DNA of 64,000 nucleotides from Proteromonas lacertae (GCA_002245135.1 NGBS01001165.1:186001-250000); one strand, 5' to 3'. Positions 1 to 15,057 are shown, counted from the first letter of the stretch. Translations and numbers: made by a program. Notes: generated by a model from the sequence alone, not told the origin.

Positions 1-1187
1 CCATGACCATCAGCACCAAATCTTGCCTTGTGAGCACCAGTATATTGTGAACTATCAGTTAATTTGTCGAAAATGCTTCCCTTTGTCTTAGCATTTGTAC
101 CACTAGACATTGGACCAGCACTCTTTAAGATTTTAGCTTTAACTAATTCAAATCCTTCATCTGGTGATTTATCTGGGTGTAACTTCTCAGCAGCCATATA
201 AATAGCTTTTTCGAATTGTTCATAGGTAATTTTACGTTGTCCTTGTAATTTCACCTTTGAGAAGATCAAATCAACACCAGTTGCACTTAAAGCGCTGTTA
301 ATCAATTTACAATCTCTGAATAATTTAGCGAATTTAGCATTATCCATCTCTGGAGCAGCACCTCTAGCACCAAATGCACAGAAATTATTGAATGCATCTT
401 TCAATGAGTTAGCGCTTTCACCTACTGGCTTAGCTTTAGTAGCACTTGTTCTGGATGTTCTCTTTGGAGCTGGAGCAGCGGATGGACTTACAACTGTAGC
501 ATCAGCACCTGCAGCAACAGCTTGTGCTCCTGTAGCTGGTTCATAAGCAGTAGCAGCAGCAGCAGCACCTCCTTGTGGTGGTGGAGCAATACCTGGAGCA
601 GATTGGCAAACAGCAACTGATGAAGATGCAGCTGTGGCTGTTGGAATACCTTGAGCTTTTGGACCTAAGTTATTACGGGTAATTTGTGATAAATCAGAAA
701 TACCACCTGTATTATCAACACGACCAGCAGCACCCATACCATGACCACTTTCATCGAATCTTGATTTGTGAGCACCGGTATATAATGATGTATCTGTTAA
801 TTTATCTAAAATGCCACCTTGATCAGCTTTCACTGAGTTGGTTACTGGACCATGACCAGCACAAATAGCATTGATCAATTGGTTTTGAGCTTGTTCTGGA
901 TCAACTCCTGGATATTTCTTTGCAGCCATTTGTGGAATAGACTTGTTTAAGAATTCATTAAAACCGATTTTTCTCATTCCTGGAGCTTTTGATTTAGTAA
1001 AGATAAGATCAATATCAGTTTTTGTCAATTTCTTATCTAATATCTTTGTATCTCTTGCAAGCTATGGATTATAATCTAGATGTTGATATACCTTTGCGAA
1101 TTTTGCATTATCTAATTGATTATCACCACCGCCTCCTGCACCAAAACTAGCGAAGCCAATGAAGATTTGTTGAAGCTGTTGTTCCAT
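1..1187 (-). CDS. TPPP/p25-alpha protein with two p25-alpha domains (3' end outside window)
   Basis: The gene reads leftwards from an ATG at 1187 and is cut by the window edge. Removing a 30-nt intron at 1062-1091 (GTATAT...CATAG) gives one continuous frame. Two p25-alpha domains are visible. The first follows the start and ends with the family signature LTDTSLYTGAHKSRFDESG. After an Ala/Pro-rich linker a second begins (NFCAFGARG) and carries the same signature as LTDSSQYTGAHKARF. p25-alpha/TPPP proteins bind and bundle microtubules and are conserved in ciliated or flagellated eukaryotes, which agrees with CFAP57 elsewhere in the window. Most family members have a single domain, so the tandem copy is notable. 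The linker is rich in Ala, Pro and Thr and looks disordered. Family assignment is firm; the cellular role is inferred from family. Confidence 0.88.
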
Positions 1188-1747
1188 TTTTTAGATACGA
1201 TTAATTAGCCAATCAAATAATTTCTAGAAAGTAACGACTTTTAACCGAAAGATGTCAAATACGATTGTAATGATTGTAAAGCACATGTCACGATTGTTTA
1301 TCGATTGTTAATTCTATGCATCAGTTATACATTATAAACAAATCATTCGATGAAAATGTTAAGAATAAATGATGTAATGTGATTACTTTCTTGTTATACA
1401 AGGACATTTGATTTTGTTATGTATAGTTTTTCTGATTAATCTGAATGAAGTTATTGTTTTATATTATTTTTGATGTAGGAAGTATTTAATCCTATTGCAG
1501 CATTTCAAATTGATTTTGCATTTCGAGAAGAATGAGTTAATAGAAATAATTGTGATAAAAGTATCTAGATAATAACATTTCTGTTTTTAGATCCATAAAA
1601 AAAAGCATTCAATCTTATATTTAGAGAAATAAATAACATAGATTATCAATTAATGATTACTAGGAGAGTTTTCTGGATATACTCTACTACGATTCATAAA
1701 TAATATGCTTCTACTAATACTCTTCTTTGATAAATCTGTATTGATAA
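1188..1747. other. intergenic, no gene seen
   Basis: About 560 bases of AT-rich sequence between the start of the TPPP-like gene and the 3' end of the large receptor gene. I see no convincing exon, RNA gene or repeat. It must contain the promoter of the TPPP-like gene, but no motif stands out. Confidence 0.6.
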
Positions 1748-2760
1748 TTAATTTTGAAGTTTTTGATACATATATCCCATAGAATTTGGGTAAAACACTA
1801 AGTTAAAGTTACTACACAATAACAATAATATAATAAAAAAGATATGCATAGACATTATAGTTTGAAGAATTCCTAAAACAGTTAATCCAATTGAACAAAC
1901 GTAACTCTTCACTATCACATCATCAGTTATTTGACCAATGAAAAAAATAGTTATTATAACAACCAGTACAAAATAGGAATTAAGAAAAACATCTTTCAAT
2001 TGAACAATAACTGCAAAAAAAAAGATATAAGTTGCAGTTCCAACATAACAAATTTGTTTTGATTCAAAGTATTTTGTGTCAGTGTTCTTTACACTATATA
2101 AAACTATAAACAGAAGAATGGATGTAATTATTATCAATATCCATGTGATATAACTATATTATAAAAATAAATATATGAATCTTACTAATATATTTGATTA
2201 ACTTGACAATAAGAGAATAATGTCAATTCTAAAAAGGATGAATTATTTTCATATGTTTTCTCTACACTTCTATTCACACAATATAAATACAGCAAATATA
2301 TATACAGAGGAGGTTTAACCACTAACCATATTATCATATATATTCCTCCAATTGTCATAGTAATACAAAAACCTCTTATAACACTTTTCATTAAAAATGG
2401 TAACTATTTATAATAAAATATAGTTAAATATATACAGATTTTAATCCAGTTCCATTTATAGTTAAAAACCAGTTTATTTTTGATTCAAATATTGCAAATA
2501 TTAAACTGAATGTAATTAAAAGAAGAACTTCTCTTATATAACAAACTGGAGAGAATGTATGTGGAGTAATTATATTTGTAAATCCTGTTGTTATTGCGAT
2601 TTCTGAAGCTATAATTGTTAAAATACAATAAGAAATATTTGCTTTTCTTATAATTGATTGCCTTCGGTTTATTCTCAATAAAACAATGATTATGATATTG
2701 ATAAGTGTAACAATAGCAATTAATGCATAATAAATGACTTTATATTCCAAAGCCAAATCA
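1748..2760 (-). other. class C-type seven-transmembrane domain of the receptor
   Basis: Seven hydrophobic segments are encoded here. After the first helix comes a short basic loop (LRINRRQSIIRKA), as in GABA-B/metabotropic-type receptors. Helix 3 begins with a conserved Cys and reads CYIREVLLLITFSLIFA, matching the class C pattern Cys-x2-Arg followed by an FSL-F segment. Short introns separate helices 3/4 and 4/5. The protein ends about 10 residues after helix 7, so there is almost no cytoplasmic tail. Family call is from motif and topology only. Confidence 0.62.
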
Positions 2761-5700
2761 TAATAAACTGTTTTCCTACCAAAATATTCTTCAATATTAT
2801 TTGGTATAATCTCCATAGTTGTTAATGAAAATAGTTTCTTAAAATCTGTCATTATACCAACTGCTAAAGGTATTTTTATTAAATTATTATCCAGTATCTC
2901 ATAATTACCAAGTGTGGATGAAAATGAATGGTTATAAACGGCTAAACGAAGAATATCACCTCCACATTTATCACCTGCTTCAATATGTAATTCTGAATAG
3001 CATTTTTCATACATTCTCATTATTACATCTACTAATAAATAAGCATGATAAGCTTTCTCATCTCCAGTTAAAATATTATTTGAAAATTGAGTAATTAATG
3101 CTGAAAATGGATTTGACATTATTTCACTCATGTAAATCAAACACAAATAACATTTGACTTAATTCTGCAGTATATGGTTGTATTTCATTATATGTTTGTC
3201 TGTAGAATATGATTCTTGAACTATCATGTTGACAACCAGCATCTTTATATGAAGATAAGATATATGGAATTGATTCACTTCTCATTGTATTAATAACTAT
3301 TAATAACATATAAAAGAGGTTAAAACATACTCATAAATCTTTCGCCTTTACTTGTCAAATCTCTTAATGTTGAAACTATAGTTGGTGTTATTTCATCATA
3401 ATATTTAAACACAAATCTCTTAATTATACTAATTCCATCTTTATTTAGTTTCTGAATCATATAATCTAAAAATGGTTCAGCATTGAAATGATGAATTAAA
3501 GATTCAAAATTACATATACAAAAAAAAAGATATAAATATTTATCGTCTTTCATTTCTAAAGTTACATAAATATTAAAACTGAACTTGTAAAACAAATACT
3601 TTGTAATCTGATACAAATGATCTTCATTATATGAAAAAGAAATAAAATTACTCTGAATTATTTTGTTTGAAGAAAAATCATCAATATGAATAAATAAAAC
3701 ATTTGTATCTGAATAGTCTTTAAAATTATACAAATCTCTTGTTGGACAGAACAATAAACATAACGAAACTCTATTCAAAGATCTAAGAAATTTCAATCCA
3801 TCATTAATCTCATTTCCATCTGTATAAGAATATACAATTGTTTTAAATGTAACATTGGATAAAATATCAGGTATAATATACTGATTCTTTGTTACAAATC
3901 TTCTCATAAATGCATGATATACTCCTGTATAATTGTTTTGAGAATCAATAAGTATTTTGTATATAATAAATATTGGTATTGTTGGAACTTCAATTCTATC
4001 TAATGGATTTGAAGGATTACTAAAATCACAAGTGATTATTGGATTATCATCATTATCAATTGTTGCAGAATCCATTAAAGTGTCTATCAAGTATTCTATT
4101 CTATTTTTATTATTAATAAACTTGCTAATTATTATAGGTCTTGTTACATGATGATCATATTCTAACATTACTGACGAATAAGGAGTTAATATCATTGTTT
4201 GAACTTCTTTTAATATTTCATCAGTCTCAAACACTGTTGCTTTTGTCACACAAGTTTTCCATAAGTTTATAGTAACATACGAATTATACATTACATCTGT
4301 TATATGTCTTTTTCCATAACAATTATTATACTCTGTTTGAAATTGTTTCAATTGTGTTAAAGAGTTATTCACAAATGAATATCTCTTTATTGTATCAAGA
4401 GAAGTTAGTTCTTCTACAAATACTGAAGTAAATATAGTATTATTTAATAGGTATCTATCTTTTTCTTCTACACTATATGGATATATATCAGTAATAACTT
4501 TAATATCACTTTCATTAACGAATTTACTAACCTTTTCTAAAACTGATTTTGGATTTGTTAAACATTGTCCCATCATCACAGCGACTGCAATATTTGCATT
4601 TGTATTATTACCAACTACTTTTAAAGCATTATCCAATGTGAAGTTATTATTTTTTATAGAGAAGAATATACAATTAAAATGTTCAACTATTCTTACTCTT
4701 TTCCCACAATAATCCTTATAACCATTATACGAAGCAAAATCATCAATATTAACATATAGCAACACAGAAGAAATTGAATTCAGTTGATAGAAGTTTTCAA
4801 TAACATCATATGTTTGGAGAGGATATGAACCAGTGTAAATAATATTTCTTTTACATTCATTCCCTTCATAATTTGGTAAATACCACATTAGTTTATTATA
4901 TTTTTCAAACAATGGATATATTGCTTTTCTTTCTATACTATTTATATACACAAAATAACCAATTACATTTTCATCTTTAAAATAGTCTTCAATTTCATCT
5001 ACTTCAATAAATATCGATTTGATAAAAAACCCAATCAATCCACCTTTATCATTTATTCTTTTCAATGCTAAAGTAATTCCTCTAAACACTTCTCTCTCTT
5101 TCTCACTAATATCAATAAATTCATCCTTGAAAACTATTGCTACAGTTTTAGTATCTTGAGTTCTTATCAAACCATTTCTATAATCAACATATATGTATTG
5201 CTTTGAATCATTTGTAAAGCCATAAGGATTAATAACTGTTGTATCAGGGTTTACTACCAACATTTCTTCCTCATTTGTCATATTAACAACAGACACTGGA
5301 TAAAGAAGATAATTTGTTGTTGAAATACTATAAGTAGTGTAAGATGTTTTGATGTTTACTTTATATAGTTCCTTCACTAACTTTGATTTACTATACTCAC
5401 TATTATCTGTTTTTAATGTTATATGATATGCCTGTAAAAACATATTCATCATAATAAACAACGAAAACTGTTTTCTCTGTAATATTCTTGATCCAAATAC
5501 ATCAACGTGTATCTTTTCATAATTATCATATTCCATAATATTAGATAAATCATATTCTTCTACATTCAATATTTCTTTAGTCAAAGATTTAACTCCATGA
5601 TTCTTTGCATAATAAAATACACTTGACTTCAATCTGTTTAGAATTACAGTAATTAAATAGATATTCTGTTTGTGTTATATCCAAATACGAATAATAATGA

Positions 5701-8700
5701 ATATTCTTTTCCTTAAACCCATTATTCTTATTACAATTAATTCTCAAATATTCATCCATCTCTTTTCCCATCAGAAAAACTGTAATAATTAATATTTCCT
5801 CAAACGAATCTAAATAATCAGATATTTCTTGAATAGACTTACTTCCATCATAATATACTTCTTCTTTATTAAGACAGTATGAACTAGTATACTCATAGAT
5901 TAACTTTGTAGTTAACCTTTGTGGATATAGTAAATAAACACATCTAGTATTAGATGGATAAGTTGATTTTATATAATTGAAAAAGGGACATAATAACTGT
6001 GTTACCAATCCACCAGAATAAAAGATTGACGTAGAATTTGTAGATGAAGGAGTAGTAATAAATGGGAAAATTAATAGTTTATCAGATTGTTCTATCACAT
6101 CTCTTACCATATTCAACTGGCCTAATGAATTACCACCAACTATTATTATTACTTCAGGATTATTCACTAGTTCCACAACCTTTTTTCTAAATGATTCATC
6201 ATCACTTTCTGAATCTAATACCATATAATCCAAACAAACTTTATCTAAATAATTATAGAATAAATAATATGTAAATAAATATACATGTCTTACAATAAAA
6301 ATCAATTGCAGATATAGCTATTAATATATGACTAATCTCTAAATTGGAATATTTTCCAGATACTGAACCAACTAATCCTATTTTCTTTCTACCACGACAT
6401 TTATAATAATTTCTAATATCTTCATATTCGTAACTGCAATGACATCCATTATGCTCTGGATATATCCACAACAATCTGAATGCTTTAATAGCTATATTAG
6501 AGACAGAATATAATTGCATCTCTCTATTGTATTTATCAATCCTTATTTCATTTACTACTGTTGACATTTGCCTTTCATCATTAAAATATGAATATGAATC
6601 AATCTCTATTTCATTTTCTTTCATATAATTAGATATAACTCCTAAATCAAACGATTTTACTGTATGAACTACTGTAAACCATCTATAATATGTTAAGTAT
6701 CCAGATAAAACAGATCCTTCAAGTGCGATATTATATGTCATCTTATAGTTCATTTCCTCATTAGAATCATATTCAGTTGGAACTTCAGTTGAGTATATAT
6801 ATTCAAATGGATTAAGAATCATTATAACTTAAATACTTATAAAATGGTACATATATTGGATAATTCACTCTATCTAATTCATTCAGTACTTCCAATAAAT
6901 CTATCTGGTATAAACAAAATGATGATTAAAGAATGATCACTAAAAGCTTTGATTCTTTCTAAGTAAAAATAATGATCATCTGTTGAATTATATTGTAATT
7001 CTAATAATGCAGCACCAACATAGTTATAATAATTTCTTATGTATATCATAAAATCTTCATATCTTTTATTGTATATAACAACAGCACTAAAGAAATCATT
7101 AAACATAAAATAGTTGAATGAAGCTTTAAAGTATTGATTCATTGATAATCCTGAATTAATTACATTTAAAGAACAAGTTCCTTCTATTGAATTAGCAGAC
7201 CAAATTAACAAATTATTATCTTCTGCATATGGTATAAATGTGTCTAAACAAACCTTTGAATTACATCCGAATATACCAACAATAGTATAATTCTGTAAAA
7301 GATTATTTAAATCTTTGTAACCTTTATCTTTATCATATTCCTTATTAAACACAATTTCATAATGTAAAATTTTCTTATTCAATACAGGAATTTCGCTTCT
7401 AAATTTGGATAATAATCCTATTGTAAATTCTTCATAATAAAACATATATTCATCTATTACAACAATTGCAATTTTGGTTTTTTCAAGTATCATTTCTTCA
7501 GCATACATACATCTTTGAAATGATGGTTCATACGAGGTTATACTATCAGGAAATATCATTTTTACTGATGAAATATATAATACATCATGATTATATATTT
7601 CTTTTAGATAATACTTCTTTGTAATCAAATGATTCTTTAGCATCATCATTTCACCAGTTGGTGTATCTATAAGCTTATCAAACGGAAATACACCATCTGG
7701 AATGAAATATTCAAACACAATATAAGCTAATGTCATTGACACTGATAGATGAGAGGAAGTTGTTATTCCTTTTATTCTATTATTCTTTCCATAACCTGGA
7801 ACAAAACCCATTTCATTTTTATTATATGGAGATGATCCTATGTAATAAATGTTGTGATGATAGTTTTCCTCAATTCTGTCAGAGGAATCATTATCAAGAT
7901 TGATAAGTATATATTTATTTAAAGCAGCAGGAGTTCCTGTAATTAACTGATATAATTTCTGTTTTATTGATGAAGAAAATGAAAAATATATTAATACACA
8001 TTTATCACTATTTTTACATTTTTCAGTGATATAACTAGATATAAAAATCCAACCACTTTTTGATTCAAATATATATACACTTCCTTTTATAAAGTATGTA
8101 TCGAAGTTTTTCTTTAATATATCAGCATATACATCATACAAATATATGCTTTTATCCATTAAAGCAATGGTCATTTCATATCTTCTGTAATATATGAAAT
8201 GATACAACAATGTCAGTTCTTGAATATAGACATTACCAATGAAATAGATGTTATTAAAACAATCAATTCCATGTGCATGAAAACTTGATAATAAAAATAC
8301 ATTAGTACCATCTAAGACAGATTGTATTGCTTTTAATCCACCAATTAATGGATGTCCACCTAATATAATCTCCACTTTTTCAGATAATAAGTATTCTATA
8401 TCTTTCTTTATCTCCTCAGCATCATTAGACAATCCTCTAACTATCAATCTATATTCTATAGATGCATTGTTTGTAGCTCTATATATTTCAAAAGTTTTAA
8501 AGATTATTGAAGGTGTGTCGAGGTAGTCTAAGAACAAATAGGGATTAATTATTCCAACTGAAACATATCTATCATATGTTGCATTAAAAACACATTCAGA
8601 ATACGTATATACAGTGTGAATATAAACAGTAGGAATTAGTATTATTGAGTATCTTTGAGGAAGTTGATTTCCTTCATATAAATGAGAATAGAAATAACTC

Positions 8701-11071
8701 AATTTACTGTGATGGTGATGATCAATACTGAATTCATTATTACTTACTGTTATATTCTTATTAACCATTTCATACTTATAATTATCAGAATAATCCATAT
8801 GACATTCAACTATTAGTCTTGATATTAAATATGAAAGATATGAAAAAGTTGAAAGAATATATTTTTTACCTTTAGAATCATTATTATTCTGACTATAACC
8901 TGATATTTGATTTATATATTTTACCAAATTCTCATTTCTATCATCTTTTACCAATGAAGTCATATAATCAAAATCACTCAACTCTTTTTCATTGAAATAC
9001 TTGGATAAATAATATAAGCTAGATAATGTGAAATACTGAAATGAATAAGGAAGCCTGCTGTTATAAACCATTATATTATCATAGATATATCTTGTAAACA
9101 AATATCTTTCTTTGTTTTGTATAGAAAAATCCACTATTGATCCACCATTCATCAAAGCATATCGTATATTATTAACAACTTTATAATAATCATCTGATGT
9201 AGAATTATCATATACTATTGAATATTTTATTGAATCTAATCCATATGTTGTAGTGTAACGATTAAAAGCGTTTAACAAATCTATTCCAATATCACTTAAA
9301 TCAAATATAAAATAAGATTCATCTAAATTATTAAAATGTTCTTGATAGGTTGATAATATATCTACGTAACTTGGTCCAATATAAAAAACAAGTGTATGAC
9401 AAACATCTATTTGGGTAAAGCCGATATTGAAGAAAGGAAGTGAATATGACTCTAACAATGGAACGATTTGATTTATCAACATACTATTCAGATTACCAAT
9501 TATTGCAATCATTGATTTATCATTCTTTATCCTTTCTTCAATTCCATTGTACAAATCTTCATCATTTTCTACATGAAGAGAGATAAATCTCTAAAATAAT
9601 ATAAAAAATATATATACATAATATGAATGATCTATTTTAATATTTATTTGATCAAGTGCTGCTAATATTCCTACCATTTCAGATCCATCTGAATCACTCA
9701 TCTCTGATTGAATAAATAGAATTGTAAAATATTTCCTTGATTCCATACACTGAGTATTTGAGAATGACAAATTACATAATTTCACTTCTGTTTGAGTGAA
9801 TGTAGGTAGAGATGTACCATTTAATGAATAGTTACCTTTGTATACCACAATTGTATTATTTCTATCAATATTTGTTCTATTCAATACTGAATATGTATCA
9901 ATATAATGATTTGAATTTAACACTAATCCAAATTCTTCCATTGAATCAATATCCACATGTTGAATTGATTCTAGCAATAAAAATAATGTTGTACTATTAA
10001 CATAATAACAATAACATATTATTATACATAATATAAGGACTGCCATCTTCAATAGGATAATCTATTCTCACTTTACTATCGGCTGAATAAATTGCATTGA
10101 CAAACATGTTTGAAAACTTACCTGATTTTTCTCCAACAATTATATCATTTTTGAAATGATGTAATTTCTTCAGTATTTGGTATTCATTTAAATACATATG
10201 GAACTTTGATATACTGTATAGACTTTCATCATTATATAATTCTTCTGTATCATGAATATTCAATATATTCACTATAAAGTCACACTTGTTCTTAATGCTA
10301 TTTCTTATAGTATCTTTATCTGATTCTTCCTTCTTAAAGTAATATATCTTTATCAGCGAATTAAGAAGTGGATTTGTTTGAAAAAAATTATATGTATATT
10401 CTGTTGAAACATCATTTTCTTTTCCTATTATACAAATATTCTTTGCTCCAATTGAAAATAAATAACTATTAACTCCAAATAGTATTTGGGATAATGTTCT
10501 TTCAAGTTGATAATATTTTCTATCACATATCATTCCAACTGATATTCCTACATTATAGAATGTGATATTTGTTGTTTTGATTATTTCAAACACATCGTTA
10601 AGAATATTATCATTGAATAATCATTAAGAAAACAAAAAATAAATACTTAAAAAAAAAACACAAAAAACAAAAAAAAAGATATGAAATACTTGCCATAATT
10701 CTAGCAATATTCTTCTTCTTTGAATCTTCAATAACATTTTTATAACAATTATAATCTTCTAAATCACATTCATAAAATATAAACTGGAAATCACTGATTA
10801 GTGTAGGGAAAAATGTGATATGAAGATAATTTGTTAGATATTGATAGAAGGATTCGAATTCTTTTATTCTTTCTTCTACAACAAATGCGATTCTTTGCAT
10901 ATAAATGTCATTATCTAAGTAATAACAATTATTAAAATATATATTTTATACATTCTTCATTAATTGCAGTACATGTCAAAACATGACCATCACCAATTGT
11001 CACTCTATCATCAGAAGAATAAATTGGTATTAAAGATCTTTCAACCATCTCAGAATTGATAATCTATTCCC

Positions 11072-11103
<32 letters not shown>

Positions 11104-13472
11104 AATAGAAAGAATTCTGTATATTTACTCAAATTGTCAGTAATTGAAGTTTCTTGATAGACAGAAATATCTTGAAAAACAACCTGTCTTAAACATCTAT
11201 TGAATAATTAAAACAATATTAATATATACTTAGTATAAATGGATGGATATCTACTTCCACATCCTTGAATTGCTGTTGTATAAGATAGAAAGCTTTGATA
11301 TGATAATATAAATTCATTGTTGAAATTTGCTGATAATAAAAACTCACTCATTTCGTTCTTTAACTCTTCAGATATCATTTCAGGAGTTATTGTAGTTACT
11401 AAATAGCTTTTTGGATACTATTATATTATATAAATAATAACATAAAATTCTATAATACATATTGATTTGGATCTATCACTATTTTCTTAAAAATTATATG
11501 GTATTGAGATGAAAAGAATATGTATTTAATCTTATGAAAATATGATCCACAATAATTGATGTTTGAAAAAACTTTATCAACACACTCTTGAGCTATAAAT
11601 ACAAGGTTATAAATATCAAAATTGGGTAAAGCACAAATATCATCTATTACTTTATTTCCATCACATAAATCTAATAGTTTTATTTCATTAAACACATCAC
11701 TATTATCTTTAATTAATATCTTCATTTCTTCAGTATAATAAAACGGATGAACATAAACTATTGTTCTTTGTTCATAAGCTCTTACTCTTCTCATAAAAAA
11801 AGTGATTGTTTTTGCCATAGATATAATTCCATAATTAAAAAATGTAATTGAATCTTCACAATTGAATCTAATTTGTACTTTATAATTAAAGAAGTGAATG
11901 CTATTTCCTTTCAAAACTATTAATAAATAAAGAGTAAAATATTAAAAAGAATAATACATGGAAATAACAGAGTATTAACTGTATCATTAAACTCCCCAAA
12001 GATTGTATGAATGTCATATTTTGCAGTTATATCATATAGCTAATTATATTATAATAACAGAAATAAAGAATACTTTATGAAAAAAATTATCATCAGTTTC
12101 TTCACAAAATATATGTAATACAAAATATGTATTTTCAATTTTCTATAATGAAAAGATAAATACAAATATATATCTTATACTTCTGTATTATAACTATCAA
12201 TTACAGCATCCATACCATTAACTATCTGTTGTCTACTTAACGAACAGTATGGTCCATAATCAACAAACAGTATATGCTCAAATACATATGGATAAGGTAA
12301 AGAATAACTCATTAATTCTTTAAAACTTACAGCATTTGGATGATAGAACCTTGGATCAATATTCATAGCATATCTACCATCATAATCTATAATAATATAT
12401 AAACTACTGTCATAAGTTAATAAAAACATTCTTCCTATTGCATTACCTGCTTCTGTCAGCATATATTCATATTCTGGTGTTTTATATACATCAAGTCTAA
12501 ATCTTTGAAGAATTTTTGGTTTTGTGAATTTAGCTTTTTTAACTATCTTTAACCAATACTTTGATGTATAATATACAAAATACATTTCATCTGTAATAAT
12601 AATATCATTGTATCCTTCTTTCTTATATAGTTTACTGAAACTTGATTCAACCTCATTACTCTCTTCATAATAATAGGTAACTACACTATGCCTTTGTAAT
12701 TCATTTGGATGAGTGTAGAATGTATAATAAGTTGAACTGAGTAATGATAGGAATTGATAATCATTATTTAGATTAGATATAACTGTAAGTACTTCTGGTG
12801 TAAAATCTATTGGTTCTAAAACTGAAAAAATCTTGTGAATTGAAGATGAAGAAGATGATCCAAAATTGAAATTTGTATTATTTGAATAAAGGAAAGTATA
12901 TTCTCTTCTTTTTACTAAATCATATTCATCTATTCTTGATAAAAATTCAAGTACTTTGTCAGTGTAAGGCGAAGATTTTGATGGAAACAAAAATGCAATA
13001 TCTTCTTCATCATTCACTTGAAACAACACTATAATAGATTATATATACTAAATTATATACAAAATATCAATTTCGATAAAAATAAACCATTTGATATAAA
13101 TGGACTGTTTGGATATAAATTTAAATCAAACGGATTTATAATCACAGATATATTTTGGTTAGTATAATTGTAATATGACTCATAACATTTAACTGATATA
13201 CCTGTAAATATCAATGAATATTCTTTATCCAATAATTTGTTCATCTCTTCTCCACATGTATTTGGATTTTGATATACAACATCATCTACTATAAAATTAA
13301 AATAATCTTCGTATGATTCATCTTTAAATGCTAAATGAACTGATCTAGAGATTAAAATGTCTTCAGGATTGGACGGAGAGTATAATATTCCTATATGTAT
13401 ATCTTTAATAGCGCTACAAACAGTAAATGTGATTAAAATAATAAATAAATGAATATTGGATGATATATTCAT
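1748..13472 (-). CDS. giant receptor: tandem urea-type binding-protein modules plus class C-like 7TM
   Basis: Exons run from a signal-peptide start at 13472 (MNISSNIHLFIILITFTVCSA) to 1748. Several junctions were checked and stay in frame, for example introns at about 9998-10031, 9596-9622 and 6258-6297 (GTAT...TAG), so I model one gene of roughly 3,700 residues. The ectodomain holds at least six or seven modules of the type I periplasmic-binding fold, closest to the urea/amide (Peripla_BP_5) type. Seen are module starts such as KIGLVGSVSGKYS and TVAIVFKD, a central RKAIYPLFEKYN followed by PNYEGNE and NIIYTGSYP, and a C-terminal GEMMMLKNHL. The chain ends in seven hydrophobic helices. It probably senses small amides, amino acids or urea-like ligands at the cell surface. 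Some joins (about 3130, 5610, 6830, 6880) need a +1 register change or an unusual intron, so the gene could be two genes or partly decayed. Confidence 0.6.
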
Positions 13473-13646
13473 ACTTATTAAAAACTATTTTGAAACATAA
13501 TCCGTTACACAAATTATTTTTTATTTTATCAAAAAACACAAGAATTAATTGACTAAATAAATAAATATCAGCATGTACAAATAATATGCTATTGAATGTT
13601 CTGACTAGTATAAGATCTAACTATTCTCTAAAAATATGTAAACTAT

Positions 13647-15057
13647 CTAAACATTTAAAGGATGTAACTGTGATTCTAAATCTAAAGCACCATCTGTTCC
13701 ACTTCTGCCTCTAGTTTGAGTAACTGTAACAATTGACGATCTTGTGGATTCTTTACCACTCTTACTACTATTCCCTTTCTCTTCTAATACTACCATTCCA
13801 CCTTGAGTAATAACATCGTTTCTAATCAAATCACTCAATCCTTCTCCTCTTTCACTTATAATGATATTCTGACTCATTCTATCACTTTTAACTGTAGATG
13901 CAATAATTGTAGTATCTTCACAGGATGGTTTAATGATCTTAGTACTACACGATGAAGATGATTGTCTTCGATTGGTATTATGAGAGATGGATAATGGTTT
14001 AATATTCATATTATTCATATAATTATTGCTCTCATCTATTCTTAACTTACAATAAGGTGGATTTGCTATTCTACAGTATGTTTTAACTAGCATTTCTATC
14101 CTTGAAGTATTCATGTTGCTGTTGTTGTTGTTGCTGCTAATGCAATTATTATAACAATAATAATCATCACTAATAAAACCACTACCACTATTTCTCGTCA
14201 TTCTTTTACTACTGTTTTGATTGTTATTGTTCTTATCGATTGATGATGATAATGAACATTTATGATTGGTGATTTCATCTGCTGTTAATATATAATCATA
14301 CTTATAAGGATTACCAAATTCACTAAATAATGAATGAATATATTTCACACACGATAGAGTAGGGTAAGAATGATGAATTTCATAGTAATTACGAATTTCA
14401 TTTATATTGGTGTGTCTATACATTATATTGTAATATTGCCTGATTGTAAAGACGGAACTACGGTATTGATTTCGGATAGATTCTAATGGAGCAAATAAAT
14501 CTGGGATTATTTGATCTAATGCTAGAAATTGTTCGAATGTGATGAATGAACTTCGTTTTCCACTTACTACATCAATAGCATTTAGTATAATATTATCATC
14601 TATTGAACATTCTATTATTGACTTAAAATAGAGTATCTGCACCTTCGTAATTGGAGTAAATGGTGAAATGTGACAAGTGGATAGTAATACTAAAAACAAA
14701 TATAGTTATAATGATACATTGATAGTAAAAAGGTCTTGGCATGAGAGTTAAAAAGCAAATATACACAAAAAACTCATCATATGATAATTCTTTCTCTATA
14801 GATATAACTATAATGTGATATACTGAATGCAGAAGATAAAAGCAGTGGGATTTTCTTTTTGGGTGACACGTAACTGAGAAAAGTTTCAATATCAATTGTA
14901 TCACTAGGGATTTAATAAAACGGAAACAATACTTATGTGTTAGAAAAAAATTGAATATTGAATCTATCTTGTCCACCTCTGCATTGTTTACTAGAGAAAA
15001 ATAAAAACAACCATTAGATAATACATGAAAAAAACTTCGCCAGATATAAAGCATCAC
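13647..15057 (-). CDS. unknown protein with an EF-hand-like region and low-complexity tail
   Basis: Two exons joined across a 28-nt intron at 14690-14717 give 460 residues. The N-terminal half is helical and hydrophobic-rich. The middle (IDVVSGKRSSFITFEQFLAL) resembles the second half of an EF-hand and the start of the next helix, as in calcium-binding regulatory proteins, but canonical Asp-x-Asp loops are not evident. The C-terminal third is Asn/Ser-rich with RMTRN and TRGRSGTDGA patches and looks disordered. It starts 178 bp from the HINT gene in divergent orientation. I do not recognise an orthologue; calcium binding is only a guess. Confidence 0.5.

Noticed and set aside
6820-6885. Euplotes-style programmed +1 frameshifting at stop codons
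   Set aside because: Several breaks can be written as a +1 shift at TAA or TGA, but any +1 join looks so after the fact. No shared slippery codon is seen, some breaks fall before the stop, and others are solved by short introns.
9997-10052. A signal peptide and new gene start (MKMAVLILCIIICYCYYV)
   Set aside because: The hydrophobic stretch is mostly the translation of a 34-nt intron (GTATAA...AATAG). Removing it joins the flanking receptor exons in frame.
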